Shown here: one piece after another, positions 25,745 to 38,900 of the stretch | Position numbering within the stretch: position 1 is the stretch's first letter | Layout: every line of letters begins with the position of its first letter | Assembly: GCA_900175165.2 (NCBI GenBank) | Contig: FWWN02000626.1 | Location: 101,112 to 156,411, forward strand | Length of the DNA: 55,300 bases | Reading direction: 5' to 3' | DNA from: Rhizomucor pusillus | Lineage: Eukaryota; Mucoromycota; Mucoromycetes; Mucorales; Lichtheimiaceae | Translations under genes and position numbers: made by a program | Notes under the pieces: model-generated | Told to the model about the DNA's origin: nothing | What the model saw: only the letters and a program-made list of their open reading frames with translations | Database searches by the model: none

Positions 25745-26945
25745 TGCGTTTCAGGTGAATCGTCAGAGATGAGAGTATGGAATAGAAGCGAACGGCTCGA
25801 GTGGGAAAGGCAAAAGAATTGTAGCGGTACATAGTTATCCAAATGTGGGATGGCTCCCCTTCCTGTACGTTGCACAGCAAATTTCCAGTGATCCACTCAC
25901 TCTGTGATCCTGAAAGGGAACATTTTTTTCTTTCTGCTGCTCGTTGTCGCATAAGCAGAGAGCAACAACAACAACAACCCCATCCCCCGCAACAAGCACG
26001 CCACATCTCCTTTCCCCTTTGTCACCTTCTTTCATCCTGTTGCTATCAATGTATGTACGTTGGAACCTGGAACTGGATGTCTTTCCAGATTGTATACTGT
26101 AAGGTATCCTTGCTTTCCTGCTGCTAATTACAACACATTCGAGGTACATGCGTGCGAGAAGCAGCAATTGAAACAGGATCCTGCGCTTTTTTGATAAGAT
26201 TGCTTATAATGACGGTAATGTTCCTGGGCTTGGAGTGGATCACATTAATTTCCAGTCGGTAGATCCGATAATGCGACTACATAGTTCCGAAATGCATGTT
26301 TCAGATGAGGTGACCAACAGCAGCAGTGAGAATATCGCTTCGAGCCGAGCCACAGCTAATGTCGCTCAATCTTCCTCTTGATATCATATCAATATCAGAG
26401 AGAACTCTTGCATAGGAAAGGATGTTCTGTGGGTTGAAAGAGATCTGCAGAAGATGATGACAAGGCCGTTGCGGTTTGATACACCGGAGGAGCACAATAC
26501 ATATTTCGTGCGATAAAAGGAACCGAGATAATTCATAGCAAGCACTATTACAGCTTATCTATTTAATGAGCTCCATGTATATATCAACTGCAGTGTTAAA
26601 CATACAGTACATGCAATCAATTTGGTATTCGCTCCATTGTTATCTTCAATGAAATTTAGGTGGCTGACCAGCGAGCACATGCGATTTCTGAGAAGTTAAA
26701 ACTGGCGCCAGATTAATAAGCTGTAACATATACGCGATGATGATCCTTTGATACATAGATTGAATCATATCTTCCTTGACAACGAATTAACCACCACCGT
26801 TGTTGTTGGTGCGCCGATGATAATGACGAGCATGCGGGAGCATGATTTTCCGTTTTTGTCGCACGGACCTATCAAAACTCAGGCGCCCTGAGAACCGACA
26901 TAAAAACGCAACTCTCATTTCCACCAACCTGCTGGTCATTCGAGC
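25745..26945. other. Divergent intergenic region between Ras and OMA1
   Basis: 1.2 kb between two divergent starts. No recognised gene. The OMA1-proximal 150 bp and the Ras-proximal 300 bp are the probable promoter parts; no TATA box is obvious. Confidence 0.5.
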
Positions 26946-28529
26946 ATGACGCTCTTGCGACACCTGAGTCGCCGAGTTCAGGAGGTTGCAACCGTCCGTC
27001 GGCCGCTCCTGTCACATTGCAACAGTCACCTTGTGTTTTTCCCGAGATCTCATTTCAGCGAACCTTCCTCCTGGCACCAGCCTACTTTGCGATCGTATGT
27101 TAGACCGTCACCTCGATACCACCGCCACCAGCAGCAGCAGCAGTTTGTTCAGCTTCGTAACTTTCATGCTTCACGCCCACACCATGTCCCGCTCATCCCT
27201 TTACCCGCATTTTTACTATCTGCTTTCAAGACCGGCAAGTTCCTCAGTTTTGTATCACTATCGTCAAGGACGTCCCTCACGTTGCTACCGCATTCATTCT
27301 TCAAAATTGGCAAGAGACGACTGCTCTTGGCGAGTATTCCCTTCCTCGGCATCGTTGTGCTTGTTCTTGTCGGCTTGGATCAGGTTTATACATTGCTCAT
27401 ATCATTGTGGCCGCCATCGACGATTGTGTTTGCTAACCAAACAACAACAATGGAAATGTAAATATATAGGCAAATAATACATCGCGGCTGCGCCTCATCT
27501 ATCTAAGCGAAGAGGAAGAAAAAGAACTCGTTGAGGAAACAGCAAACCAGCTACTGACAGCACAGGCCGGACTCATCGTTCCGCGAGAGGATGTCATGGT
27601 CAAAAGCTTGCAACAAATCGTCGACAACCTGGCCCGAGTGGCCGTAGATGACATTCGCGAACCTGTGCGGAAATACGACGATGCGGAAGATAAGGCACCC
27701 AAATTCACGGTTGATTTGATATGGGATAGCACGACCCTGAATGCTCTGTGCGTTGGCGAGCAAATTATCGTGTACGATCTGATGCTGCGAGCTATGCAGG
27801 CCGATTCGGACAAGATGGCTGCCATTTTGGCGCACGAAATCGCTCACAAGTTGCAGCGCCACGTCGTTGAACAGCATGGATTCGCGTCTCTCCTCATCAT
27901 GCTCGGCGACATTTTTCGAGGCGTATTTTGGGGAGTCACGGATTCCCTCGGACCGTAAGTATTCGTTGCTGTAATTCTTCAGATATTATTATGGTAATGA
28001 TATTTGTCTTTTCAGATTTACCAACGAAAAAATCAATGAATTGATTACGAACTTGATTACGCTAGAAACGGAAACAAAATACAACCGAAAACTAGAGCGA
28101 GAGGCTGACCTTGTCGGATTGAAGCTAATGGCCAAGGCAGGCTACGATCCAGAAACAGCTATCGAAGTATGGCAGACAATGGCTGCCATCGAAGACGAGG
28201 TCCAGAAGAGTACAACACCTGCTCCGGGTGACGCTGTTGCCTCTCCTGCTGAGAAACCACCAGAAACTTTGAGTTCCATTGTTGAAAGCTGGTTCGGCTC
28301 AAGTCATCCACCCAGCTTGGAGCGCATAGAATACATTCGGGAAAACATGAAGGAAGCTGTTGCTATCTACGAAGAATCCCTTCGAATCAACGGACCGCCA
28401 AAGGCGTACATTGCGCCGCCCAAGGAGGAAAAAGACAAGCCCGAACCTGCTGCGGTAGAACCAGTTCGTCCGTCTTGGTGGACCAGAGTGAAATCGTGGG
28501 TGTGGCCATCAGCAATACCGGCTGCCTAG
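26946..28529 (+). CDS. oma1: Mitochondrial inner-membrane metallopeptidase OMA1 (M48)
   Basis: Zinc metallopeptidase of the mitochondrial inner membrane that acts in stress-induced protein quality control. Exons 26946-27383, 27470-27954, 28016-28529; 478 residues. The N-terminus is Arg/Ser/His-rich and acid-poor, as expected for a matrix targeting signal. A transmembrane segment lies at about 124-145. The M48 active site HEIAH is at 268-272 (within LAHEIAHKLQRH), and the third zinc ligand is the second Glu of EREAD, about 337. The second intron is clear (gtaagt...ttttcag). The first is less certain: the donor is cag/gtttat, the branch-like gctaac sits at 27431 and the acceptor at 27469; it was chosen because it joins the membrane segment to RLRLIYLSEEEE in phase. 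The C-terminal 100 residues are Pro/Glu/Lys-rich. Confidence 0.9.
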
Positions 28530-28917
28530 ATCCTTACATGCATCAGTTTACACGATATATGTATATGTATGATGATCGTAGCAGTATTGTTCTTTGCATC
28601 CTATTGTAAGAATACATTCTTGACACAGCGTGTGTGTGTACAAATATTGCAGCATCGGCAAAACTATTAGCAGATACGAGAACAATGATGGCTACAGCGC
28701 AGTAGTAGTTGCTTCAGACTGACTGCAGTATTCTTTCGCGTGTACGTATAATGTAAGCCGGTAAGGAGATGGCAACGTCATGCTTATGTGAGACAAACAA
28801 GCCCAAAAGCAAGGGTCTCCAAGCAAGAGTATATAAAGTTACCGAAACCGATGTTTATAAACGCGCGCCTTCTTCCTGCCTTCATTCAAGCCTTGAATAA
28901 ATCCTTTTTTTAACAAC
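28530..28917 (+). promoter_or_regulatory. GAPDH promoter and 5' UTR with TATA box
   Basis: TATATAAAG at about 28830-28838 lies 80 bp before the GAPDH ATG. The region from 28860 to the ATG is pyrimidine-rich with a short AT stretch, typical of strongly expressed fungal glycolytic genes. The preceding 250 bp is also the OMA1 3' region. Confidence 0.7.
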
Positions 28918-30137
<1,220 letters not shown>

Positions 30138-30163
30138 ATATTGCAGATGAATGCTTGCTTTCT

Positions 30164-30169
30164 AATAAA
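30164..30169 (+). terminator. Poly(A) signal of GAPDH
   Basis: Canonical AATAAA 27 bases after the GAPDH stop codon. Confidence 0.6.
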
Positions 30170-31362
30170 CTCGACACTGAGCGATGTAAATACGTAAAGC
30201 ACATAGTCGCATTATGTTTCTTGTGCGGGTATATAAACAGAAATGGTGCAAAATCAGAGTTTCTCTAAACTGACCTGTTATCTTTCATGAAACCAACGAT
30301 GTTTCGTGGAATTTTCTTTCTGAGCCATTTGCTACAGAAGGCGTTGCTGGACGGCGCATGAAGCAGAAGACCCTTTGAAGAATTGTTGGATCTCATTTTC
30401 AGCGAAGCCCTCGCAATCGAGATCTTAGAATGGAAGGCTGGTCTAAATGTACACTCATCTCGAGGTTATACATTATGCATTTCGGAAGAGTGTCACCAAC
30501 ACGCATTTCCACTTTACACTCTTTCTAAAAATTAATCAGTAATCATACGATCGTCTTCTTCATCACCATCACGTTCATTATGGGGAAGTCTGCACCAAGA
30601 AGTGTTGAGGATAAACGGTTGTCCAATTTAGCTGCTGGAATATGAAATGCCTCGGCTTTGCTAACTCCTTTCCATTTTTTCCTGAATTAAAGACATCCAG
30701 TTATTCCGGCACAAGGATGAGCTGTACGGAAAGAGTTGTGTAAGTGTTTATTGGTATCGTTCATGTCAATCAATGCTTATAGAGCCAAGGTTTATTATTC
30801 CATAATATCTGTTGACGCCTGAATCGTCAGGTATCCATTAAATTCGCTGTGCATATTCACTTGATATCAAGAACGGCGTTCAGTTAGATAAGGCCACCAC
30901 ATTGCCCTATCCTACTTATACTATAGAATAATAATGTCGCAGGAAGGTGAACTCGAATAAGCGATGCTTGTTCGTTTGTGTAGGCCGTCTGTATCTATTG
31001 ATTTTTTGCACTAAAGTCAGTTAGAATTCGAGAAAGGATGACAGAAGGGCCGCTCACATGACGTACGAATTTTTCCTCAACTGCTAAGACATCGACTGAT
31101 CGATCTTTTCATGGTTGCATTCTATCTTAAATAATGCAGGTGGACGCGTATATGACAGACTCCTTTTTCTTCTTGAATCTTTGCAGGGATGCGCACCTCG
31201 ACATTCACATAGATATCAAGGTATTCTCATTTATCTCCATCATTATCTTACTTTACAAAGTTCTAGGCATGGATATGGAAGAAGCTCATCGAGTCAGAAA
31301 TTCAACGAAAAATACTTACATAGCATTACAACGTAATTCACCTATACTCTATCTTAAAAGCC
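30170..31362. other. Intergenic, no supportable gene
   Basis: About 1.2 kb downstream of GAPDH. Only short frames (up to 73 codons) without domains. AT-rich, with no repeats seen in the window. Confidence 0.5.
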
Positions 31363-31561
31363 ATGCGTCACCACTTTCTTGTGTTCGTCCTTTTTGCTGC
31401 CTTGCTCGCCTTCGCCTCACTAGGCTCTGCTGTCTGACCGCTCACTGTGGAGGAAGCCACTGTGGCGATTGAGGGATGCGCACCAGAATGTACAAATCTC
31501 AAGGAAAAATCTCCTCTGGAAGTTGTGGACTGCGGGGAAATATGCAGGGTAAATGTCGTTT
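31363..31561 (+). pseudogene. Secreted twin-CX3C small peptide ORF, interrupted by TGA
   Basis: An ATG at 31363 opens a 24-residue stretch that is a textbook signal peptide (MRHH, then a Leu/Val/Phe/Ala core, then FASLGSAV). It is followed at once by TGA. The same frame continues for 39 codons: PLTVEEATVAIEG, then a C-x3-C pair (CAPEC), 13 residues, and a second C-x3-C pair (CGEIC), stopping at TAG (31561). A possible GTAAAT donor follows the last Cys. CX3C-x13-CX3C is the spacing of alpha-hairpinin-type peptides (small Tim chaperones share it but lack signal peptides). Either a single-base nonsense mutation killed a small secreted protein gene or the sequence has an error. The family is unidentified. 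Confidence 0.45.
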
Positions 31562-31886
31562 AGCCATCCTAGCAAGCAAAAGATGCAGGTAAAGCTTTCA
31601 GCTCTTTGATACGAGTCCAAATTTGATATCTGAGCAGGTGAAAACATGAACTATTTAGATATTGCACACATCAACTTCTACATAGCTTTGCCGGCGATAA
31701 TAAAGATCAGCTTTACAGACATTCGTACCTTCATGTGAGGCCAGTCAACCGAAGATATGGGAGACACACACGTTTTTTCTTTTTTTTTTTTCAAGGTTTA
31801 CAATCCATTACAATTCTTGAAATCAAAGATTTGGCACGATTCAATTCCGAGGGCTTCGAGAAAGCAGTGTAAATTGATATTATTCT

Positions 31887-32287
31887 TTACAAGTGCTCCA
31901 CGCTTCGCTTCGCTCGCTGCGCTTGGTCCGCTGAAGCTCATGGCTGATCCGAGTCTGTAGAATAAACTCGCTTGGCCTCCATAAACCTCCATTTTCCGGC
32001 GGTTTTGCATCTGCTTCGCTAGTGCAAGCACAGCGTCATCGAATTCCGGTTTATTCAGACCGGGGCTCGCATGAATCAATGTTTGAAAGAATACTACACC
32101 TAAAATCTAGCTTCTTGCTGCTTCGAAACAGATCCGCAAACCGTCTTCTTATACTTGGCAGTAGATTCCTAGTAAGACTCCTGCTGTCAACTTTCAAGTC
32201 TCGCTATTTTCAAGCAATATCCTGTAATCGAGACCTTGAAATTATCAGGAACTCACTGTAATAGCAGAAGGCTGTGTTTCTTGATAG
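31887..32287 (+). repeat. Dispersed 400-bp repeat, copy 1
   Basis: About 90 percent identical by eye to the reverse complement of 52581-52983. Both copies keep opposed open frames, including (reverse of this strand) FDDAVLALAKQMQNRRKMEV and, on this strand, a 79-codon frame starting MQAQRHRIPV. Which, if either, is real is not clear. No known element family was recognised. It includes a CCGGT...ACCGG palindrome at about 32043-32060. Confidence 0.85.
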
Positions 32288-33228
32288 AATAAAGCCTTTT
32301 GATCTAAAACAAACCGTGTGGAAAGAACAACACAGTTACCAAGAAGCTAGCGCTGCAGAGCAATATTATATAAATACTGCAATATTGGCAGAATCAATAT
32401 CTTTGTAAGTTCAATCACATTTCTGCATAGCATGATATCTCAAAAGAACTGCTCAATGTGTCTCGAGCGATTCACTGTATACGGACGTATATTCCAAACA
32501 CGGCTATTCCAAATTGCTTTTTNNNNNNNNNNNNNNNNNNNNNNNNNNNNNNNNTTTTGAAGCTTCCACATGCAACACAGAGAAAGAGTCCCTGAATTAG
32601 GGAGCGATATAACCTGACATGTTATCCAGACAAACACATGCTGTGCGCTCTTCTGTAGTAAAGAAATAAACTGACATAGACCTACCAGTGGCATAATAAT
32701 GTCTCAAAAATCCACGACTTAAAATCGAAATATACTGCGAGGCCAGCTCGCCCTCACATAGTTGTTCTGCTAGTCAGAAAGAGGAAGTTGCTAAAGCGAA
32801 GCAGCAGCGGCAGCAACAAATTCGGAGCGTCGCTCGATTGTCTACTTGTTATATCAGCGTGGATGCGTAAGATGAGTGAACGTGGTAGATTGAACCCGTC
32901 ATACTAAACAAGCCGTCCAGCTCAGAAGAGAGCAGATACTGACTTGCTATGTAGATATTGCGATAATAAAGTGCTTTGAGAGTCGTTTTGCTTTTTGTAT
33001 GATTACGAAATTAACAAGAGTAAAAAGAAATGAAGTAGACAAGAACAAGCAATAAACAAGAAGGGAGTATCGAAAGTCAGATGGTATAAGGTTGGATGAT
33101 GGCGTGCTGGTGATAAGTGGATGAGTGATGGTGGTTGTATGATCGATTCTAGCTGTTGTTATATTGATAATTGCGGAGCGCAGCTCTGCTGAGAGTCGGG
33201 AATGGCTGACAACAGATGTATATTAGTC
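32288..33228. other. Intergenic with assembly gap
   Basis: AT-rich, without a recognised gene. Contains the gap at 32523-32554. Positions 33100-33228 are probably the 3' UTR of the 7-TM gene on the minus strand. Confidence 0.5.
32523..32554. other. Run of 32 N (assembly gap)
   Basis: 32 consecutive unknown bases, about 235 bp after the dispersed repeat. The true length and content are unknown. Confidence 0.99.
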
Positions 33229-35008
33229 TTAATATGTCCCGTTACTCGAGTCATTCACGAGACTTATTCGTGATGAATAAACCTTTTGCTCATGCAGCAT
33301 CTCCTCTTCGTCGTCCTCGAGATGTTGGCGATGACGGCCTTGGCTTGTTGGTCGATACGAAGGTTCCATGTATTCGAGTGGGATGCTGCTAGCTACAGGA
33401 GACATAGCATTTACTGTAGTTGGCATGCCCGCTCCTGCTGATACGTAGGACCCTTGTTCGACTGCTCGTTGATGCTGCTTAAAGTCTTCGAAAGCGCTTC
33501 GACTCAGCGACGTGTGCTCGTTCGTCATGGTCGATACGTACTCTGTGCCGTAGGTTTGCGAAGAAGACTTTTCTTGCGACGAGGATTTGCTACCGAAAAA
33601 ATTGGGACGCTGGCTCGGGCTTGTAATATTTTTAGTAAGTATATTATGCCTGGCTTTGGCCCGCGAGAACAAAATAAGAGACGCTTTACTTACTTTAAGA
33701 TAATCGAGGCATTTAGGCAGAAGCATCCTAGAGGACCGAGGTATGTCCAAAATGCAGAGAGCGTGACGCTACCTGCAGTGCTTGTAAGAATTCGGTCGCG
33801 CAGGGCACTGTACAAGATGCACTGTGCTGCGAATCCCAGCAATATACCGGCAATGAGAAGCATCACAGCACGGATCTGAACACACACATAGAAAAATGTG
33901 AATGTAAACACACGAAATTCTCTCTCTTGTAAAATACGAGAGTCTTGCCTTGAAAATACCGGTCTTAATGGCCAGATAGCGAGCACCACCAGGCTGCATT
34001 TTCGTCAAATGTACGTTCAAAATGTTTACGAGACGGATACCGGAGAACAGAAGCGCGGTTGTCAAGGAAAGGCAGTGGAACGTCCAGACGCTATAGTGCG
34101 TTCGCACAAGCACCTGCGCAACGTAGGGGTATCTATCGGAAATAGCGCCTTCGGTGACGGCAATTGCATTGTTAAGTGTGAACGGTGTAAAGAAGATGGC
34201 GCCGCCAATCACATCGACAACACGCGGTGACGGTAACCAGCCAGTCGATATGGCTTTGTGGCTCTGAAAAGAAAAGGTTATTACCGGTACACATCATCTT
34301 CTCACGCACACGGTTTCTGTGTGCATGCACTTGCATTGCATTGTCTTTGCTTACCTCTGCAAGTGTTTGTGCTATACCGACTAGGTACAATGCAAAGGCG
34401 CCGTAGCCAAACTGCCACGGGAATTCAAAAAGAACTGCATTGTGATTTTAGTAAGTACAGTCCCGAGTAAACGTGGAGAGTATACTTTACATACATGATC
34501 GTGCTGCCAAATTGTCATGCACTAGGTCGCCTACTAAAATGACGGAACTTACAAGACGCACTGAGAGCGAAAAAGAAAAATGTATATCAAAATAGGACAT
34601 GATCAGTTCTAGAATGAGCACTGTCTTCACACGCAGATACTTGTGGCGATGACTTACTCAGATTATACAGACTTAGCGACAAAACCATACACTCAATAGG
34701 TTTTGGCCGCAAGCATCCACGCTGCGCTGATCGCCGTTCAAGCAACGAGTGGCCCTTTATAACCATGCGGTAGAATAACAAAGAGAAGCCTAAACTTGAC
34801 TGAGCCGTTTTGGATCTTGGGACACATTAAAGTGATCTATTGTTAGGATCTTACCCATGATAGAGACGACGGCGGACAAGGCAATGTTGATGACAAAGAT
34901 ATAGTACAAGTAGTCTGCCTCTTCGCAGTCATGGATGGTGAGTCGCCAATCGCAGTGGCATTTGCCGTTGACACAGAGACGCTCTATGCCTGTGTAGGTG
35001 ATATCCAT
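33229..35008 (-). CDS. Orphan seven-transmembrane receptor-like protein
   Basis: Integral membrane protein of 439 residues from seven exons (minus): 35008-34855, 34789-34658, 34560-34495, 34434-34355, 34263-33949, 33875-33694, 33619-33229. The N-terminal 30 residues are Cys-rich (LCVNGKCHCDW, HDCEE) and probably extracellular. Seven hydrophobic segments follow: YLYYIFVINIALSAVVSIMG, CMVLSLSLYNLMRLVSSVIL, FGYGAFALYLVGIAQTLA, GGAIFFTPFTLNNAIAV, HCLSLTTALLFSGIRLVNIL, AVMLLIAGILLGFAAQCILY and LSAFWTYLGPLGCFCL. A 125-residue Ser/Gln/Glu-rich cytosolic tail follows. This layout resembles a G-protein-coupled receptor, but no class signature was recognised. Intron 5 (33876-33948) begins GCAAGA: the GT alternative would put the next exon out of frame, so this is a second GC-AG intron. 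A purine-rich A/G tract lies just before the ATG. Confidence 0.8.
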
Positions 35009-35955
35009 GATCTGCTAGATCAAGATCCACCAAAAAGAAAAAGAAAAAGAAAAAGGGAGGAAAAAAAAGGAAATGAAAAAGTAGTGGGAAAGAGATAGAA
35101 GAATCGTTTGTAGCACGTTTCTCCTCTCTGTTATCCTTTGGCCGGGAACACGGACGTGTGAAGTTTGTCGGACTCGCAACGACGTTTTTATCTGTCACGC
35201 TCGCTGCTTCCTCCCCCTGCTGCTGGTGGGTGCCACAACATAGTTGCAAAGCAGTGGTGGACCAGGACGAAGATGCCACCCACTACTCCTTACGGGCGGC
35301 CACGTACGACGAACTACGTAAAAACAACTTAATTGTCTCTGTTCTCCCATTTTCTCTTTTTACAGCCTGCAGAGCGGAGATGCATTGCCTGGTTACTGTA
35401 TGTATTCATTTTATAACAACTGCTAATTGGCAATACGTTACACTGACCGCTTCCCATGCCTCTTCTGTCAATTGCGCAATGAACTCAGATAGTGGTAAAG
35501 CAGGCAGCATTCATTGCTGTCCCCAGCTTAGCACCGTAACACAAACCATCCTATCTGGAAAAGAAAATAGGTTATATGTAGCTTTTGAGTAAATGCATCA
35601 GGTATGGTTTACCTCAAGTACTGTTGATGCTCGGTCAGCTGAGAACGACGATGCACATGGCGATAAACCTGCAGTGTAGATCTTCTTAGACGGTCGTGCC
35701 TTTACAGACGTTACGCCTTAAATCCTATCCCTAAAATAGGATTCTAGGCCCGAGTTGCGGTTGTACGGAATGCGCTCGCCACGTTCATCAGTGCAGCAGC
35801 TGTGTACAACCATTATCCAACCATAAATGAGGAAATTAATAGCTCAAGATTTGTTTATTACTATCTAGCTTTGGATTTTCTTGCTACATATGTACATGCT
35901 TCAGCGTTGCAGTGAAAAGGGATGATTGAAAAAAATACTACTTCTCAAAATAACT
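35009..35955. other. 5' flank of the 7-TM gene and 3' flank of SEN1
   Basis: About 950 bp with no supportable gene. Near the 7-TM start there is an AAAAAG-type purine run (35033-35085). A plus-strand 144-codon frame at 35158 begins with GTG and was not accepted as a gene. Confidence 0.5.
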
Positions 35956-38900
35956 TTACGAAGGAGGAGGAGGACGAGGATGAGGTGGATGCGGTGGTCG
36001 ACGAGGGGCCGGATTTGTCTGCAAAGGCATAATGTTAATTCACTTGTTCCGTTTCCCCCCTTGTACAAGATATATAATCTGTACTTCTTTTGTGTTCCAT
36101 CCCTCTTCTTACCTTTGGCTTCTTGTTGATATAGATATTCGGCGGCGGTCTTCGCAGAAGTCCTGAAGATCCAGCAGGTCGTGAACCTGAGGATAAGGAA
36201 GCATTTGCCGCCGAGGAATTGATGGGAGGTTGTCCGAGCGATGCTCTGTACTGCGCCAACGTGAGCCTTTGAGGAGCAGGAGGTCTCTGGGGTCTCGTAG
36301 GAGGCACTGCATTTTGCTGTTGCTTGGGAACACTGTTGTTATTCTCTGGTGATCCGCGATCAGGGCGTTGCGGAGACCCAGCGGCGGGCTTTTTTTCCTT
36401 GGGATCAGCTGCACCTGGTGCCATTTCAGTGTCACGATCAGCGCTGCTACTCGTGACCTCTGCCAACGTAGTACAATCCTTGCGGCGTGCAGATCCAGTG
36501 TCAGTGTTGTCGTTGTTGTTGTTGCTGCCGATCGATCGATTGTCGTTCGTATCTTCTGCAACTGGCACAGAAATCTCCATTGGTCTTGCCGTAGACTTTG
36601 ACGATGATAATCGATACTTCTTGCCTTCTTTGCGTGTCTCCATTTCGAAAAGATTAGCTGGCGGTTTGCCAGTAGTTAGTCGATGATCAAAGTAAGGTGC
36701 TCGTATCTAAAGCGTCAAGCAGATATTTTTAATACTCAAATTCATACGTAGTTTCTGTTATCGACTTACATTGACAAGTAATCTTCGAGACTTGGCATCC
36801 TCGACTAATTCTCTCCAGTATTCATTTCTCAGAAGCGACTGCTTGTGGCCGAGAACAAGCAAACTGCATTTTGCACGAGTTAGGCCAACGTTCATACGGC
36901 GTATGTCCGATAAGAAACCAATGCCTCGATCTGTACAGATGTTAAAAAATCAATTCTGCAGTTCATTGACTTAATATTTACCTGATCCAGCTCTGACGCA
37001 GGAGAAGATGATGATATCTTTTTCTTGACCTTGGAAACCGTCCTAAAACATATATATTTCAGCACACAAAGTAAGGCTATGGAAAAGAGAAGCCTTTGGA
37101 GCACTTACAACCGTGTTGAAATCAATAACTTGGAGAACTTTTGGTCCATACCGTTTTTCAAATCTCGACTTTAGTTGACTTAGCTGCTGCTTGTAAGGGG
37201 TGATAATTCCGATACGATATGCAAACTTTGCCGAGAAATTAAAAAAGTTAGCAACATTCCTAATCAGCAAGTGCGCATTGCATAGTAGTTTACCTTGACA
37301 TCCGGTAAACGTGCAGCCAATAAATCCACCAGAGTGACAGCTGCCTCCGCTTCGGCCGAGTTGTAGAACGATTGTCCAGACCCTGACTTTTCTACACCTT
37401 CTTCGACGTTGTAGAAACAGTACGGTGGGAAAGCACGCAACGAATGCCAAGGTGCCTTTGTCGCAAGCGCCATATCCGGTCCATCCAAAAGCCGAGCATT
37501 GTAAAACAGTTTGCTGGGGAACCGGCTAATTTCAGGGTGCATACGGTACTGGATACTAAAATTGAAGAGGTTAGTGTGAGATGACGACAGTGTTCCGGGT
37601 ACCTGGAGAATTACCTAAGCAAGTACACATTATCCGGTGCATTCTTTTGCAGGCGTACAAACAAGCTCTGCTCGTAGGAGTATTTTGCAGCCAACAGTGA
37701 CAAAACTGTTGGTGGAAGTTGGTTGGGATCGCCAACGAGGATGCACCGTTTGCAGTCGTATTTGAGGGGGATAAGTGAACTGATTTCAATCGACTGCGCT
37801 GCCTCATCCACAATCACCGTTTCAAACGTTAGACCAGCGCTCGTCAAGTTTTCATGCCCGCTGCTGCTCAGTGTGCAGCAAACAACATCGGCGCGGTTAA
37901 AGACTTGCTGTCGAGCTCGTAACCTGGAGACTTCAAGGTCCCGGTTGTAGTCTTTTTGTTCTTCATACACTGACTTGATCATTGTTTTGGTCTTGTTGCG
38001 CTGGTTAATCAATTCTTTTTGTTTATCGCGTAGACTGTACATTTGATTTCTGTCAGTGCACTCGGACAGCTTTCGCTCAATGTCGTCGATATCCAGCTGA
38101 AGCTTGCGAACTTGATCCGCGAGCGCATCGCGTCGTTTGGCAAAACCTTTGCTTGTCTCCTTGTCTTGCGCTGATAGCTCCATTTCCTTCTCGATCAGCC
38201 TGTCCAGCAAGAGATCTTTTACGCTGGCATTGACACCTTCTATAGTACCGACACGAACAACATTCGGTCTGACAACTCCATACACTGTCGATACTCCTTC
38301 TTGAAGTCGTTTGGCGATTTCATCCACGGCTGCGTTGCTAGGAGCACAGACCATGATCTTGTTTTTGGCACCGCGGTTGGAAGTATCTGGACCGATACTG
38401 ATGGCATTCGTCGGTTGTTTTTGTTCTTCAAGTAACGACACGATCAAGCCCAAAATCGTTTTCGTCTTTCCAGTACCGGGAGGTCTAAGTAGACGGTAAA
38501 TAAAGGCTCTAACATATAATAACATAGATGGCATTGACGAAGACTTACCCTTGGATAAGTGTGAAGCCTCGTTTCTTGTCTAAAGCGCCGGAGATGGCTT
38601 CAGCTTGCGGCTCATTTAGACCGTATTTTCGGATAAGTCGGTGTATATTCTTCTCTGTGACCTTTGGCATGGGCGACGGTCGTGGTTCCAGGATATCCTT
38701 GGCAAGTTCATAATGCTCCATTCCCTGGAGAGCAGCGTATTCACGCTGTGCCGTGGTAAGACTAAAACACGCAAATCTGCTTAGATATCCAGAGAGCAGC
38801 ATTGTTTTAGACATTCGCTTACCTGAACATTCGCACTATGCGCCAAGAGCTTTTTGGCGACAATGAATTTAACAGGGTGATGCGGTCTGGAGGAAAGAAC

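Noticed and set aside
35158..35592. 144-codon plus-strand frame with a signal-peptide-like beginning upstream of the 7-TM gene
   Set aside because: It starts with GTG, which eukaryotes do not normally use, overlaps opposite open frames and the probable 5' UTR of the minus-strand gene, and has no recognised domain.
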